Assembly (NCBI GenBank): GCA_046351415.1
Contig: JAXLYO010000007.1
Span: forward strand, 186,001-250,000
Source of the DNA: JABFRG01 sp046351415
GTDB taxonomy: Bacteria > Myxococcota_A > Polyangia > Polyangiales > Polyangiaceae
Length of the DNA stretch: 64,000 bases
Direction: 5' to 3'
The notes under the pieces are model-generated. The model was not told the DNA's origin and did no database searches. It worked only from the letters and a program-made list of their open reading frames with translations. The position numbers and the translations under genes were made by a program. Positions 47,680 through 55,563 of the stretch are shown here, piece by piece; position 1 is the stretch's first letter; each line of letters begins with the position of its first letter.

Positions 47680-49031
47680 TTTTCGGCGCCTTCTCCTGAA
47701 GCAGCCTGCGCATCGGCCTTGGCTTTCGCAAGGAGTTTCGGCTCCTCGCCCTTCTTGAGGTCGGTGATCTTCGCCTTGCCTTCGATGAAGTCCAAGATTT
47801 TGTCTTCGAGGATCATGCCGACGAGGACGTCGCGCTTCTGCTTCTCGCGATATTCGACGCGCAGCTTGGCCACGTTCTTCCCGGTTTCTTCTGCGAGCTC
47901 GACGAGTCCCTTTTCGATATCCTCTTCCGTAACCTTGAACTCGTTGGCCTTGGCGATGGCAGCCATGACGAGGCCGGCGCGGACCTTCTTCTCCGCGTCG
48001 ATGCGGATCTGACCGAGAACACCCTTCGCTTGCTCTTCCGTGAAGCGCTGACCGAAGCGACGGACCTGCATGGCGAACTCCTGCTCCATCATGCGTGCTT
48101 GCGCATCGATGAGAGACGAGGGCACGTCGCCGGGGTTCAGCTCGTTCAAGCGGATGACCACTTGCTCGGCGAGAGCCGTTTCGGCGCGGTCCTTCATGGC
48201 CTTTTGCAGCTTGCTGTGGATGTCGGCGCGGAGCTCGACCAGCGTCTGGAAACTGCCCACGTCCTTCGCGAACTCGTCGTCGAGAGCCGGAAGGACCTTC
48301 TCCTTCACGTCCGAGACGGTCACGTTGAAGGTGCCCGTCTTGCCCTTGAGGTCGGCGCTCGGGTGGTTGTCGGCAAACTTCGCGTCGATCTTGAGCGAAG
48401 CCCCAGCGGTCGCACCCAGGAGGCCCTTGTCGAGCTCCGGCAGCGCTTGGCCTGCGCCGAGCTCGAGCGAGATGCCCTGGCCGCCGCCGTCCTTCAGGTC
48501 TTTGCCGTCGACGGACAGCGTGAAGTCGATGGTGACGACGTCGCCTTCCTTCGCGGGACGCGGAGTCGCAGGCGACTCGAGGCGCGCCTTCATCTTGCGG
48601 AGGCCTTCGAGCTCCTCGTCGACGAGCTTGTCGTCCACGTCGGCGTTCGGGCGCTCGAGCTCGAGCCCTTCGTACTTGACGTCCGTGAGCTCCGGCTGCA
48701 CTTCGAAGCGCGCTTTGTAGGAGAACGGCGCGTCCACCGCGAAGTTCTGCGCTTCGACTGCCGGCTGGTTGATCGGAACCATGTTCTGATCGGAGAGCGC
48801 CTTCGGAAGCGTCGTTTGGACGATTTGGTTCGCGACGTCGTTCGCGACCTGCGGAGCGAAGAGCTGCTTCAGCACGTTCCGCGGAACCTTGCCGGGGCGG
48901 TAACCCTTGATGTGCGCGCGCTTGCCAAGCGAGTTGTACGCACGCTCCACTTCGGTGGCGACAGTCTCTTTCGGGACTTCGACGGAGACTTCCATAAGCA
49001 CGGTTGAAATGCGGGAAACTGAGACTTGCAT
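47676..49031 (-). CDS. tig: Trigger factor
   Basis: 451 residues from ATG 49031 (MQVSVSRISTVLMEVSVEVP). Ribosome-binding loop region KGYRPGKVP (the family GFRxGKxP motif), a PPIase-like domain around 150-235 (EGDVVTIDFTLSVDGK), and the helical C-terminal arms. Acts as ribosome-bound chaperone. First gene of tig-clpP-clpX. An upstream in-frame start at 49166 would add residues without homology. Confidence 0.95.
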   Translation of the reverse strand: MQVSVSRISTVLMEVSVEVPKETVATEVERAYNSLGKRAHIKGYRPGKVPRNVLKQLFAPQVANDVANQIVQTTLPKALSDQNMVPINQPAVEAQNFAVDAPFSYKARFEVQPELTDVKYEGLELERPNADVDDKLVDEELEGLRKMKARLESPATPRPAKEGDVVTIDFTLSVDGKDLKDGGGQGISLELGAGQALPELDKGLLGATAGASLKIDAKFADNHPSADLKGKTGTFNVTVSDVKEKVLPALDDEFAKDVGSFQTLVELRADIHSKLQKAMKDRAETALAEQVVIRLNELNPGDVPSSLIDAQARMMEQEFAMQVRRFGQRFTEEQAKGVLGQIRIDAEKKVRAGLVMAAIAKANEFKVTEEDIEKGLVELAEETGKNVAKLRVEYREKQKRDVLVGMILEDKILDFIEGKAKITDLKKGEEPKLLAKAKADAQAASGEGAEK

Positions 49032-49042
49032 GGGAGGAGCGC

Positions 49043-49071
49043 ACCCTACTGCCAGGGCGCGATGCTCGCAA
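49043..49071 (-). promoter_or_regulatory. Candidate tig promoter
   Basis: On the minus strand TTGCGA (49071-49066), 17-nt spacer, TAGGGT (49048-49043), giving a transcript start only a few bases before ATG 49031. Weak match to consensus. Confidence 0.3.
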
Positions 49072-49116
49072 GCGTTCCCAGCCGGGTACCCGCGGAAAAC
49101 CACACCAAAAAATGAA

Positions 49117-49150
49117 GCCCCGGCATTCTTTCCGAACGCCGAGGCCGGGG
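49117..49150 (-). terminator. Terminator or leader hairpin upstream of tig
   Basis: On the minus strand a hairpin (GGCGTTC/GAATGCC inner stem, CCCC/GGGG outer stem) is followed by CTTCATTTTTTGG, a proper T6 tract (A-run at 49107-49112). It lies about 90 nt upstream of tig and could be an attenuator or a second terminator for upstream small genes. Confidence 0.55.
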
Positions 49151-49290
49151 TGTGGGCCGAACGCACTGGAGGCGCGTTCGCGAGAAGCCAAGGGAGATTG
49201 CGATAAGTGCGATAAGCGGTCGGACTGCGACATTCGTCGCGCCGGGCGAGGCGCTCTTCGGCGGCTCGCGGAGAATCTTCGTCCCCGAAA

Positions 49291-49308
49291 ACGTGGGCCT
49301 CCCCACGT
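49291..49308 (-). terminator. Terminator after the 64-residue ORF
   Basis: ACGTGGG (49291-49297) and CCCACGT (49302-49308) with a 4-nt loop; on the minus strand TTTTC follows. Sits 15 nt beyond the stop at 49323. Confidence 0.65.
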
Positions 49309-49322
49309 CTCCTCGAGGAGGG

Positions 49323-49517
49323 TCAGTACTTCTTGGAAGAGGACTTTTCTTCTTGGTCCGGATCGTACTCGTCGACGGTGTCGTCGAAGAGCAGGTCACT
49401 GCCTTCGAAATGGGTCTCTTGCATCAGGTCGTCGAGGGTGAAGCCGACTTTGAAGGAAGGTCGGAGTTCTTCGCGCTCGAACTCTTCGATCGTGCGATAG
49501 CTCTTGGGAACGGCCAT
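49323..49517 (-). CDS. Small conserved-looking acidic protein
   Basis: 64 residues from ATG 49517, with a good ribosome site (GGAGGGAA). MAVPKSYRTIEEFEREELRP, then VGFTLDDLMQETHFEG, then an acidic stretch (LLFDDTVDEYDPDQEE) and SSSKKY. The pattern reads like a short amphipathic, partly disordered regulator. I recall similar small proteins in related bacteria but cannot verify that here. Its own terminator follows at 49291. Confidence 0.7.
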   Translation of the reverse strand: MAVPKSYRTIEEFEREELRPSFKVGFTLDDLMQETHFEGSDLLFDDTVDEYDPDQEEKSSSKKY

Positions 49518-49605
49518 AGGGTTGTTTCCCTCCAGAAGGGAGTCAGGGGATCGGGGGATGAATACGGAGCTGCCTGCGCAGATCCCTGGCGGCTACGGTG
49601 GAGGA

Positions 49606-49812
49606 CTATTGCGACTTACGAACCGTGAACGGGAGCACGCGGCATCCGTCGTTCGCAGCACGTGTGTCGCGAAAGATGGTCTTGGCTAGGTCGGCAGATG
49701 CCGAGGAAACGGACGGGGCCGCTTCCTCCACGGAGAGCAAGCTTCGCATCGCCTGTCGGATCGACAGCACCGGGGAGCGCTGCGCCGAGGTGGTTTGATT
49801 CGTTGTATACAT
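49606..49812 (-). CDS. Possible 68-residue protein upstream of parA
   Basis: ATG 49812 to TAG 49606; MYTTNQTTSAQRSPVLSIRQ, then LLSVEEAAPSVSSASADLAK. Composition is not shadow-like (low Arg) and an AGGA lies just upstream. No family recognised. It is divergent from parA. Confidence 0.38.
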   Translation of the reverse strand: MYTTNQTTSAQRSPVLSIRQAMRSLLSVEEAAPSVSSASADLAKTIFRDTRAANDGCRVLPFTVRKSQ

Positions 49813-49840
49813 TGTCCTACACCTGCCGACACCATACTAC
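49812..49840 (+). promoter_or_regulatory. Candidate parAB promoter
   Basis: TTGTCC (49812-49817), 17-nt spacer, TACTAC (49835-49840), followed by a symmetric A7-CGGGTCC-T6 element (49858-49877) before ATG 49910. Consensus match is modest. No parS-like palindrome was seen nearby. Confidence 0.35.
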
Positions 49841-49909
49841 CGTGTGTGCACGTGCCCAAAAAAACGGGTCCTTTTTTCACGAGACCGCGATACATCCGAG
49901 TGCGAGCTC

Positions 49910-50737
49910 ATGGCCGACAAGCAACCGAAACGATCTGGCGCAGGCGTGGGAGCGAAAGCGCAGACGGCCACGGGTGCAAAGCGATCCGGATGCCGCGTCG
50001 TCTGCGTCGTGAATCAAAAGGGCGGCGTCGGCAAAACCACGACCGCCGTCAATCTCGCTGCGAGCGTCGCGGCCGCCGAGAAGCGCACGCTGCTTCTCGA
50101 CATGGACCCGCAGGGCAACGCGAGTTCCGCCGTCGGCGTTCGACCGAGCACGCGCGAACGAACCGTGTACGACTGCTTGATCGGACGCGCGACGCTCCAA
50201 GAAGTGATCGCAGAGACCGAGCTACCGTACTTGCATGTAGCACCGGCGACGCAGGACTTGGTGGCCGCGGAGCTCGAGCTCGTCGACGAGAAGGATCGCG
50301 CCTTTCGCTTGCGAGACGCGCTTGCTCCCCTTCGTACGAAGTACGACTACGTATTCGTCGACTCGCCCCCTTCCCTCGGTCTACTGACTCTGAACGCGCT
50401 CGCCGCTTCCGACCGCGTGCTCGTGCCGCTGCAGTGTGAGTACTTTGCCCTCGAGGGTCTCACGCATCTCATGGCAACCATCGATCGCGTGAGGGCGAGC
50501 GTCAACCCGAAGCTCGAGATCGAAGGCGTGGTCCTCACGATGTTCGATGGCAGAAACAACCTGACGCACCAGGTCGCCGAAGAAGTGCGCGAACACTTCC
50601 GCGTCTTCGACGCCATCATCCCGCGCAACATCCGCCTATCCGAAGCCCCCTCTCACGGGAAACCCGTCATCCTCTACGACGCCTCCTCCAAAGGCGCCCA
50701 GGCCTACCTTGCTCTCGCCAAGGAGTTCTTGCGATGA
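49910..50737 (+). CDS. parA: Chromosome partitioning ATPase ParA (Soj)
   Basis: 275 residues from ATG 49910 (MADKQPKRSG). Deviant Walker A KGGVGKTTT, Walker A' LLLDMDPQGNAS, Walker B DYVFVDSPPSLG. A Lys/Gly/Ala-rich N-terminal tail of about 25 residues precedes the ATPase domain. Dimerises on DNA with ATP and is stimulated by ParB-parS to move origins. Its stop TGA (50735-50737) overlaps an ATG of a 13-codon ORF that bridges to parB. Confidence 0.96.
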   Translation: MADKQPKRSGAGVGAKAQTATGAKRSGCRVVCVVNQKGGVGKTTTAVNLAASVAAAEKRTLLLDMDPQGNASSAVGVRPSTRERTVYDCLIGRATLQEVIAETELPYLHVAPATQDLVAAELELVDEKDRAFRLRDALAPLRTKYDYVFVDSPPSLGLLTLNALAASDRVLVPLQCEYFALEGLTHLMATIDRVRASVNPKLEIEGVVLTMFDGRNNLTHQVAEEVREHFRVFDAIIPRNIRLSEAPSHGKPVILYDASSKGAQAYLALAKEFLR

Positions 50738-50780
50738 GCAAGACGACGGCTCTTCAACTGGAGTTCTTGCGATGAGCAAG
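50722..50780 (+). repeat. 38-bp partial tandem duplication at the parA-parB junction
   Basis: GGAGTTCTTGCGATGAGCAAG occurs at 50722-50742 and again at 50760-50780 (21 bp identical, period 38). Each copy contains a ribosome site, the parA-type end codons and an ATGA junction. Confidence 0.9.
50734..50775 (+). CDS. 13-residue coupling ORF between parA and parB
   Basis: ATG 50734 overlaps the parA stop (ATGA). The ORF reads MSKTTALQLEFLR and its TGA (50773-50775) overlaps the parB ATG at 50772, again as ATGA. It was created by the 38-bp duplication. The peptide may have no function, but translation through it could reinitiate at parB. Confidence 0.5.
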   Translation: MSKTTALQLEFLR

Positions 50781-51644
50781 GTGCCCGGCGAAAAGCGTGC
50801 GCTTGGCCGTGGACTCGATGCCCTTCTACCGACCACGAAGGCGCCGTCGGGGTATTCGGACAAGAGCGTCTTCTCGTGCCCCATCGAACGCATCGTTCCG
50901 CAGAAGGGCCAACCCCGTCGCCACTTCGCCAAGCTCGACGAGCTCGCCGCATCGCTCAAGCAAAACGGCCTGCTCGAGCCCCTCGTCGTTCGGCGCATCG
51001 GAGCCGACAAATACGAGCTCATTGCGGGTGAACGCCGCTGGCGTGCGGCGCAAAAAGCCGGTCTCAAGGACGTCCTCGTCGTCGTCAAAGACGTGTCGCC
51101 GGACAAGGCGTTCGTGCTCGCGATCCTGGAGAACGTGCAGCGCGAAGACCTGAACGCCGTCGAGCTCGCAGAGGCCTACGACCGCCTCCTTCGGGAACAC
51201 GGCTTCAGCCAGGATGATCTCGCTACGCAGCTCAGCAAAGATCGTTCGACCATCGCCAACTCGCTTCGCCTTCTGAAACTTCCAGCACGGGTGCGAGAGA
51301 AAATCGTCTCGGGCGAACTCACCGAGGGACACGCCCGCGCCCTGCTCGGCGTTCCGCAAACGGGCGCGGCGCTCGAGCAACTCGCGGAGCGTGTCATCCG
51401 CGGGAGGCTCAGCGTGCGCGCGACCGAAGCACTCGTGCGGGGCGCGAAAGCGAAAGCGGCGAATGGTGGAGGCAAGCCCGACAAAGCGAAGACGAAGTCG
51501 TCCGCTGTGCGCGATCTCGAGACGCGTCTCATGCGCGCGCTCGGAACGAAGGTCGAGGTCCGTGACAAGGGGAACAAGGGCGAAATCGCTATTCCCTACG
51601 CAGACCTCGACATGCTCGACCGGATCCTGCGCAAGATACTCTGA
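50772..51644 (+). CDS. parB: Chromosome partitioning protein ParB (Spo0J/Noc family)
   Basis: 290 residues from ATG 50772 (MSKVPGEKRALGRGLDALLP). The CTP-binding and clamp motifs are present: GLLEPLVVRR (C1), ELIAGERRWRAA (C2, GERRxRA), ILENVQREDLN (C3). A helix-turn-helix (FSQDDLATQLSKDRSTIANSLRLL in part) contacts parS. The C-terminal dimer domain ends LDMLDRILRKI. A GGAGTTCTTGCG ribosome site in the duplicated segment precedes the start. Confidence 0.96.
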   Translation: MSKVPGEKRALGRGLDALLPTTKAPSGYSDKSVFSCPIERIVPQKGQPRRHFAKLDELAASLKQNGLLEPLVVRRIGADKYELIAGERRWRAAQKAGLKDVLVVVKDVSPDKAFVLAILENVQREDLNAVELAEAYDRLLREHGFSQDDLATQLSKDRSTIANSLRLLKLPARVREKIVSGELTEGHARALLGVPQTGAALEQLAERVIRGRLSVRATEALVRGAKAKAANGGGKPDKAKTKSSAVRDLETRLMRALGTKVEVRDKGNKGEIAIPYADLDMLDRILRKIL

Positions 51645-51706
51645 ACGAAGAACGCGACCTCGCCTACCGGTAAAGTCGCGCTGCCTCGACGACTTCGTAT
51701 TCGCCT

Positions 51707-52492
51707 TCAGCCCTTTTGGCAGTAGATGCCGCCGCCGCGAACGATGCCTGCGTTCGTGGTCACGCGGAACTTCCGGTTCGTGGCGACGTCGTCGACCCAC
51801 ATATAGGAGAGCGGAGGGCACGACACCTTGAGGTCATTGACGTACCCCTCCGGAACGCGCCAGATCTTCTTCGTCGAGGCAGGATTGCCCGGGCTTTGAA
51901 ATGCCCACCCTTGGACTTCGCGTTCGCAGATGTCGGGGCCGTTCTTGACCTTGATCTCGAAGCCGCCCGTCATTCCGTTCGCCCCGATCACGCAGTTGGC
52001 CGGCTTGTAGTTCGCGATGTCTTCCTTCTTGTTCCTCGAGTCGTTGTTCTTGAAGCACTGATCGACGTTGCCGAAATGCTGTTTGATGTTCGGGAGGAAC
52101 TTGTCGTCGGTCACCATGTACCCCCAGCCGCCGGGGCAATTGGGCGTGATGGTATCCGGCATGGGAACACCGCTTTTTGCGCAATAGCCGTCGAACATGC
52201 CGTTCGCCATCTTGGCGATGTTGAGTTGGTAGTCGTTCTCGCTGCAACGTGCCGTCGCCGGACCGGGCGCCGAATATTGCGTCGTGTCCTTTCCGCCGAC
52301 GCTGGGCTTGAAGTAGACGGCCGCGGCGGGGGCAACGGTTGCGATCGGGGCGCTAGAAGGCGCAACCGTAGGAGCCGCACCTGCACCCGGGACGTTCGCC
52401 TTCGGGGCCTGCGGTCCGGGTCCGCCAGCGAAAGCAGCAACGCCAATGGTGAGGACGAGAGCCGAAAAGCCGAGTGCGCCGATTTGCTTCAT
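51707..52492 (-). CDS. Secreted hypothetical protein
   Basis: 261 residues from ATG 52492 with a Sec signal (MKQIGALGFSALVLTIGVAA, cleaved after AFA), then a Pro/Ala/Val linker of about 40 residues. The mature part has six or more Cys (ARCSENDYQL, GYCAKSG, NCPGGWGYM, DQCFKNN, NCVIGANG, DICEREV), probably disulfides in the periplasm. No family recognised. A TATACT at 52538-52533 on the minus strand may be its -10 box. Confidence 0.75.
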   Translation of the reverse strand: MKQIGALGFSALVLTIGVAAFAGGPGPQAPKANVPGAGAAPTVAPSSAPIATVAPAAAVYFKPSVGGKDTTQYSAPGPATARCSENDYQLNIAKMANGMFDGYCAKSGVPMPDTITPNCPGGWGYMVTDDKFLPNIKQHFGNVDQCFKNNDSRNKKEDIANYKPANCVIGANGMTGGFEIKVKNGPDICEREVQGWAFQSPGNPASTKKIWRVPEGYVNDLKVSCPPLSYMWVDDVATNRKFRVTTNAGIVRGGGIYCQKG

Positions 52493-52703
52493 GTTGGTAA
52501 GTACCCTCGTAGTGATGTGGTGAGGCGCGGTGAGTATAGGAGTTGCGCCCTCGTTCGGACCGGGGCGGTAGGGTCGCTCCGTGCTGACAACGGTATCAGC
52601 GTAAACGAGAGACGAGAAAAAAAGCTCTTCTATTCACCCTGCGTGAGCACCGACCCCGCGGAAGGTAGGACAATCGGCGAGGCTTCCGCACGACGAGGAC
52701 GAC

Positions 52704-53582
52704 TTACGCACGTTGGCGGAGCTCGGCGGCAATCAATGTATTTTCCAGCAAACATGCGATCGTCATGGGCCCCACACCACCCGGAACCGGCGTGATGGCG
52801 GAGGCGTTGTCGCGGGCTTCTTCATAGGCGACGTCACCGACGAGGCGGGTCCTGCCCTCACCGAGGTTGGGCGCAGGAACACGATTGATACCCACGTCGA
52901 TGACGATCGCGCCGGGTTTCACCCAGTCGCCTCGAACGAACTCCGGACGCCCGACGGCTGCAACGAGAATGTCTGCTTCGCGGCACAACGCAGGAAGGTC
53001 CTGCGTCTTCGAGTGAGCGATGGTCACCGTCGCACTCTCCGCAAGGAGAAGCTGCGCCATCGGCTTTCCGACGATGTTGCTCCGCCCGATGACGACGGCC
53101 CGAGCCCCCGCGAACTTCGCGCCGGCGCTCCGAAGAAGATGCATGCAGCCGCGAGGCGTACATGGAACGAGTGCGGGTCTTCCGCTCGCGAGGAGCCCGA
53201 CGTTGACCGGGTGGAAGCCGTCGACATCCTTGTCGGCACGCACGGCGTCCAGCACCGTGACCTCCGGAATGTGCTTCGGCAAGGGCAGCTGCACGAGAAT
53301 GCCATCGACGCCGTCATCGGCGTTCAGCGCCTCAAGCTTCGCGAGTAGCGCTTCTTTCGTGGTCTCTGCGGGTAAGCGATGAAGGACGCTACGCATACCG
53401 AGCTCGGCAGCGGCCTTTTCTTTGTTACGCGTGTAGACGACACTCGCCGGGTCTTCACCCACGAGCACGACCTCGAGCCCGGGCGGGCGCCCTGCGGTCT
53501 TCGTGAAGGCAGAGACGCGTTCGCGCAGGGAGTTTCGCAGGTCTTCCGCGACCTTCTTTCCGTCGATGACCGTGGCACTCAT
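52704..53582 (-). CDS. folD: Methylenetetrahydrofolate dehydrogenase/cyclohydrolase FolD
   Basis: 292 residues from ATG 53582, typical length. Landmarks: YTRNKEKAA (catalytic Lys), GILVQLPLPKH, VIGRSNIVGKP (NADP site) and PVPGGVGPMTIA. Interconverts 5,10-methylene-, methenyl- and 10-formyl-tetrahydrofolate in the cytoplasm. The start overlaps the lgt stop (ATGA), making it last in the lspA-lgt-folD operon. Confidence 0.96.
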   Translation of the reverse strand: MSATVIDGKKVAEDLRNSLRERVSAFTKTAGRPPGLEVVLVGEDPASVVYTRNKEKAAAELGMRSVLHRLPAETTKEALLAKLEALNADDGVDGILVQLPLPKHIPEVTVLDAVRADKDVDGFHPVNVGLLASGRPALVPCTPRGCMHLLRSAGAKFAGARAVVIGRSNIVGKPMAQLLLAESATVTIAHSKTQDLPALCREADILVAAVGRPEFVRGDWVKPGAIVIDVGINRVPAPNLGEGRTRLVGDVAYEEARDNASAITPVPGGVGPMTIACLLENTLIAAELRQRA

Positions 53583-54514
53583 GTAGCAGCCTTCCTTTCT
53601 GGCGGCCTCTTGCCGCGCACGACGTGAATGACTCCGCCGAGGACGATCATCGCGAATGCGATCCACTGAGACGTGGATAGCGTCATGGCCGCACCACGAT
53701 CGTCTCGACGCAAGAACTCGATGGCGAAGCGTGCCGCCGCATAGAGGACGAGGAAGCCGACCATGACGCTTCCGTCGTAGCGCTTTCGCGGCCACAGCCA
53801 GAGCGCACAAAAGGCGGAGATACCGAGGCTCGCGAGCGATTCGTAAAGCTGCGTCGGGTGCACGAGATGGCTGGGCATTGCGGCGGACGTAAGCGCGCCC
53901 GCCTTCCACTGCGCTCGGCTCGCGTCGCTCCAAGCGGGAAACGAAACAGCCCATGGAAGACTGCATTCTGCACCGAAACAGCAGCCGGCGAGGTAACAAC
54001 CGAGGCGCCCGAAAGCGAGACCGAGCGGAATGGTGAAGCCTGCCATGTCGACGGCTTTCCACACGGGGAATCGATCGCGCTTCAGGGTGTAGAGGCCCAC
54101 CAAGCTCGCGGCGATGAAGCCTCCGTAGAAGGCGAGCCCGCCTGCCCAGAACCGAGCCCACGCAAAGCAGTCGCGCGCCTTCGGGTGACACACGTGGAGG
54201 ACGGGGTCCCAATCACCATCATAGGCGGTGCTCATGCACTCGCGCTGGTCGACGTGCCACCCGACCTGTTTGTAGTCGGTGCACAGGTGCACGTAGTCCA
54301 TGAGGTAGCCGTCGGCGAGGACGTGGTGGATGCGCGCGCCGATGATTCCGGCGAGAAGCATCGCGATGCCGAGGTCCACCATGACGTCGGGGTTTTCGCC
54401 AATGCGACGAGCCGTCATGGCCTGCGCTGCAATGGCGAACAGAAAACCGGACAGCAGGAGAACGAAATACGCCGGCGCACCGACGTCGAAGAAGCGGAAC
54501 AGCTCCGGGCGCAT
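53579..54514 (-). CDS. lgt: Prolipoprotein diacylglyceryl transferase Lgt
   Basis: 311 residues, seven-helix inner-membrane enzyme. Signature GGLAFYGGFI, GRLGCYLAGCCFG (the Lgt box around GRxGN in E. coli is here GRLGC), HPTQLYES and RFAIEFLRRDDRG. Between helices 2 and 3 there is an extra periplasmic loop with three or four Cys (HLCTDYK, RECMSTAYDGDW, HVCHPKARDC). It transfers diacylglycerol to the lipobox Cys of prolipoproteins, of which this window encodes many. 20 bases after lspA, overlapping folD. Confidence 0.94.
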   Translation of the reverse strand: MRPELFRFFDVGAPAYFVLLLSGFLFAIAAQAMTARRIGENPDVMVDLGIAMLLAGIIGARIHHVLADGYLMDYVHLCTDYKQVGWHVDQRECMSTAYDGDWDPVLHVCHPKARDCFAWARFWAGGLAFYGGFIAASLVGLYTLKRDRFPVWKAVDMAGFTIPLGLAFGRLGCYLAGCCFGAECSLPWAVSFPAWSDASRAQWKAGALTSAAMPSHLVHPTQLYESLASLGISAFCALWLWPRKRYDGSVMVGFLVLYAAARFAIEFLRRDDRGAAMTLSTSQWIAFAMIVLGGVIHVVRGKRPPERKAAT

Positions 54515-54534
54515 GTTCCTCTTGCCGCGAGGCC

Positions 54535-55446
54535 TTAGGAGCGGGCCTGCGCGTCGGCAGACGCCGAGGCTTCGTCGCCCGTGGGCGGAGCCGCGGATTC
54601 AGCCGCGTCGCTAGAAGACTTTGTCTCGAGGGCGATGCTGGGAATAGACGAGTCGACGGGCGCCTCGGGCTTCTTGCCACGACGCGACGTGAACATGTCG
54701 ACGGCCATCAGAATGACGCCCACGCAAATGGCGATGTCGGCCACGTTGAACGTGGGCCAGTGATCGGTGACGACGTGCTTCGCGACGTGCTTGGCAACGC
54801 GCTCGTTCAACTTGAGAACCCAGTTCGAGCGATAGTCGATGAAGTCGATGACGTGACCGTAACGCAAGCGGTCGAACACGTTGCCGAGTGCGCCGCCGAG
54901 AACGAGCGGGAGGCCCCACTTCAGCGCATGTTGCTTCGGCGTGAGGCGCCTATAGAGCGTGACGATGAACATGATCGCCAGCACGGACACGAGCAGGAAG
55001 AACGGCCGACGCAGGCTCTCGCTCGTCCCCTGGAGAAGGCCCCAAGCGCCGCCCTTGTTCTTGGCGAGTACGAACGACAAGTGACCTTCGACGAGATCGA
55101 CATAGCCCGGCGGCTGCTCGAGGCGCTTCTCGGCCCACAGCTTGCTCGTCACATCGGCCACGAGAGACACGACGGACACGATGGCGAGGAAGGCGCCCGA
55201 AGGCCCCGGGGAAACGGGATTCACGATTCGCTTCGCCGCGAATTCGGGCGGAAGCATGCGCTCCAGATGCGGAGCGAGGCGCTCTTCGCCGTCGGCTACC
55301 GACGCCGCCTGCGTCCCGCCCGACGGGTCGACTCCTTCGGGAACCGAGGGCGCCGCGGGGGCCGCAGTCGCTTCGGGTGCCGGCGGGGCAGCCTCCGTCT
55401 CGGGTGCGGCTTCCGTTCCGGACTTGCTTTCTTCTTCCGTCGTCAT
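54535..55446 (-). CDS. lspA: Lipoprotein signal peptidase LspA (signal peptidase II)
   Basis: 303 residues from ATG 55446, about twice the normal 160. The core has the aspartyl-protease pair: GNVFDRLRYGHVIDFI (Asp in the FDR/FID block) and FNVADIAICVG. Four membrane helices include FLAIVSVVSLVADV and LLVSVLAIMFIV. The core is flanked by a ~95-residue acidic Glu/Ala/Pro N-terminal extension and a ~45-residue Ser/Ala tail, both probably cytoplasmic and disordered. It removes signal peptides after Lgt action. First gene of the operon. Confidence 0.93.
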   Translation of the reverse strand: MTTEEESKSGTEAAPETEAAPPAPEATAAPAAPSVPEGVDPSGGTQAASVADGEERLAPHLERMLPPEFAAKRIVNPVSPGPSGAFLAIVSVVSLVADVTSKLWAEKRLEQPPGYVDLVEGHLSFVLAKNKGGAWGLLQGTSESLRRPFFLLVSVLAIMFIVTLYRRLTPKQHALKWGLPLVLGGALGNVFDRLRYGHVIDFIDYRSNWVLKLNERVAKHVAKHVVTDHWPTFNVADIAICVGVILMAVDMFTSRRGKKPEAPVDSSIPSIALETKSSSDAAESAAPPTGDEASASADAQARS

Positions 55447-55563
55447 CGCGAAGCTCCTTCGTACCCTGAACACTGGTGCGTTTCCAAGCGCTATCCCTGG
55501 CAAATCCTTCCTGAGATACCGCCTCGCTTGCCAGAGGGGTATACATTTGTTTAGCTATTACCC

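Noticed and set aside
45796..48012. 738-codon plus-strand frame opposite clpX, clpP and tig
   Set aside because: Crosses three real genes and their spacers; shadow frame.
49850..49880. A7/T6 symmetric element considered as terminator or parS
   Set aside because: Arms are only A and T with a 7-nt centre; no parS-type GTTTCACGTGAAAC core is present.
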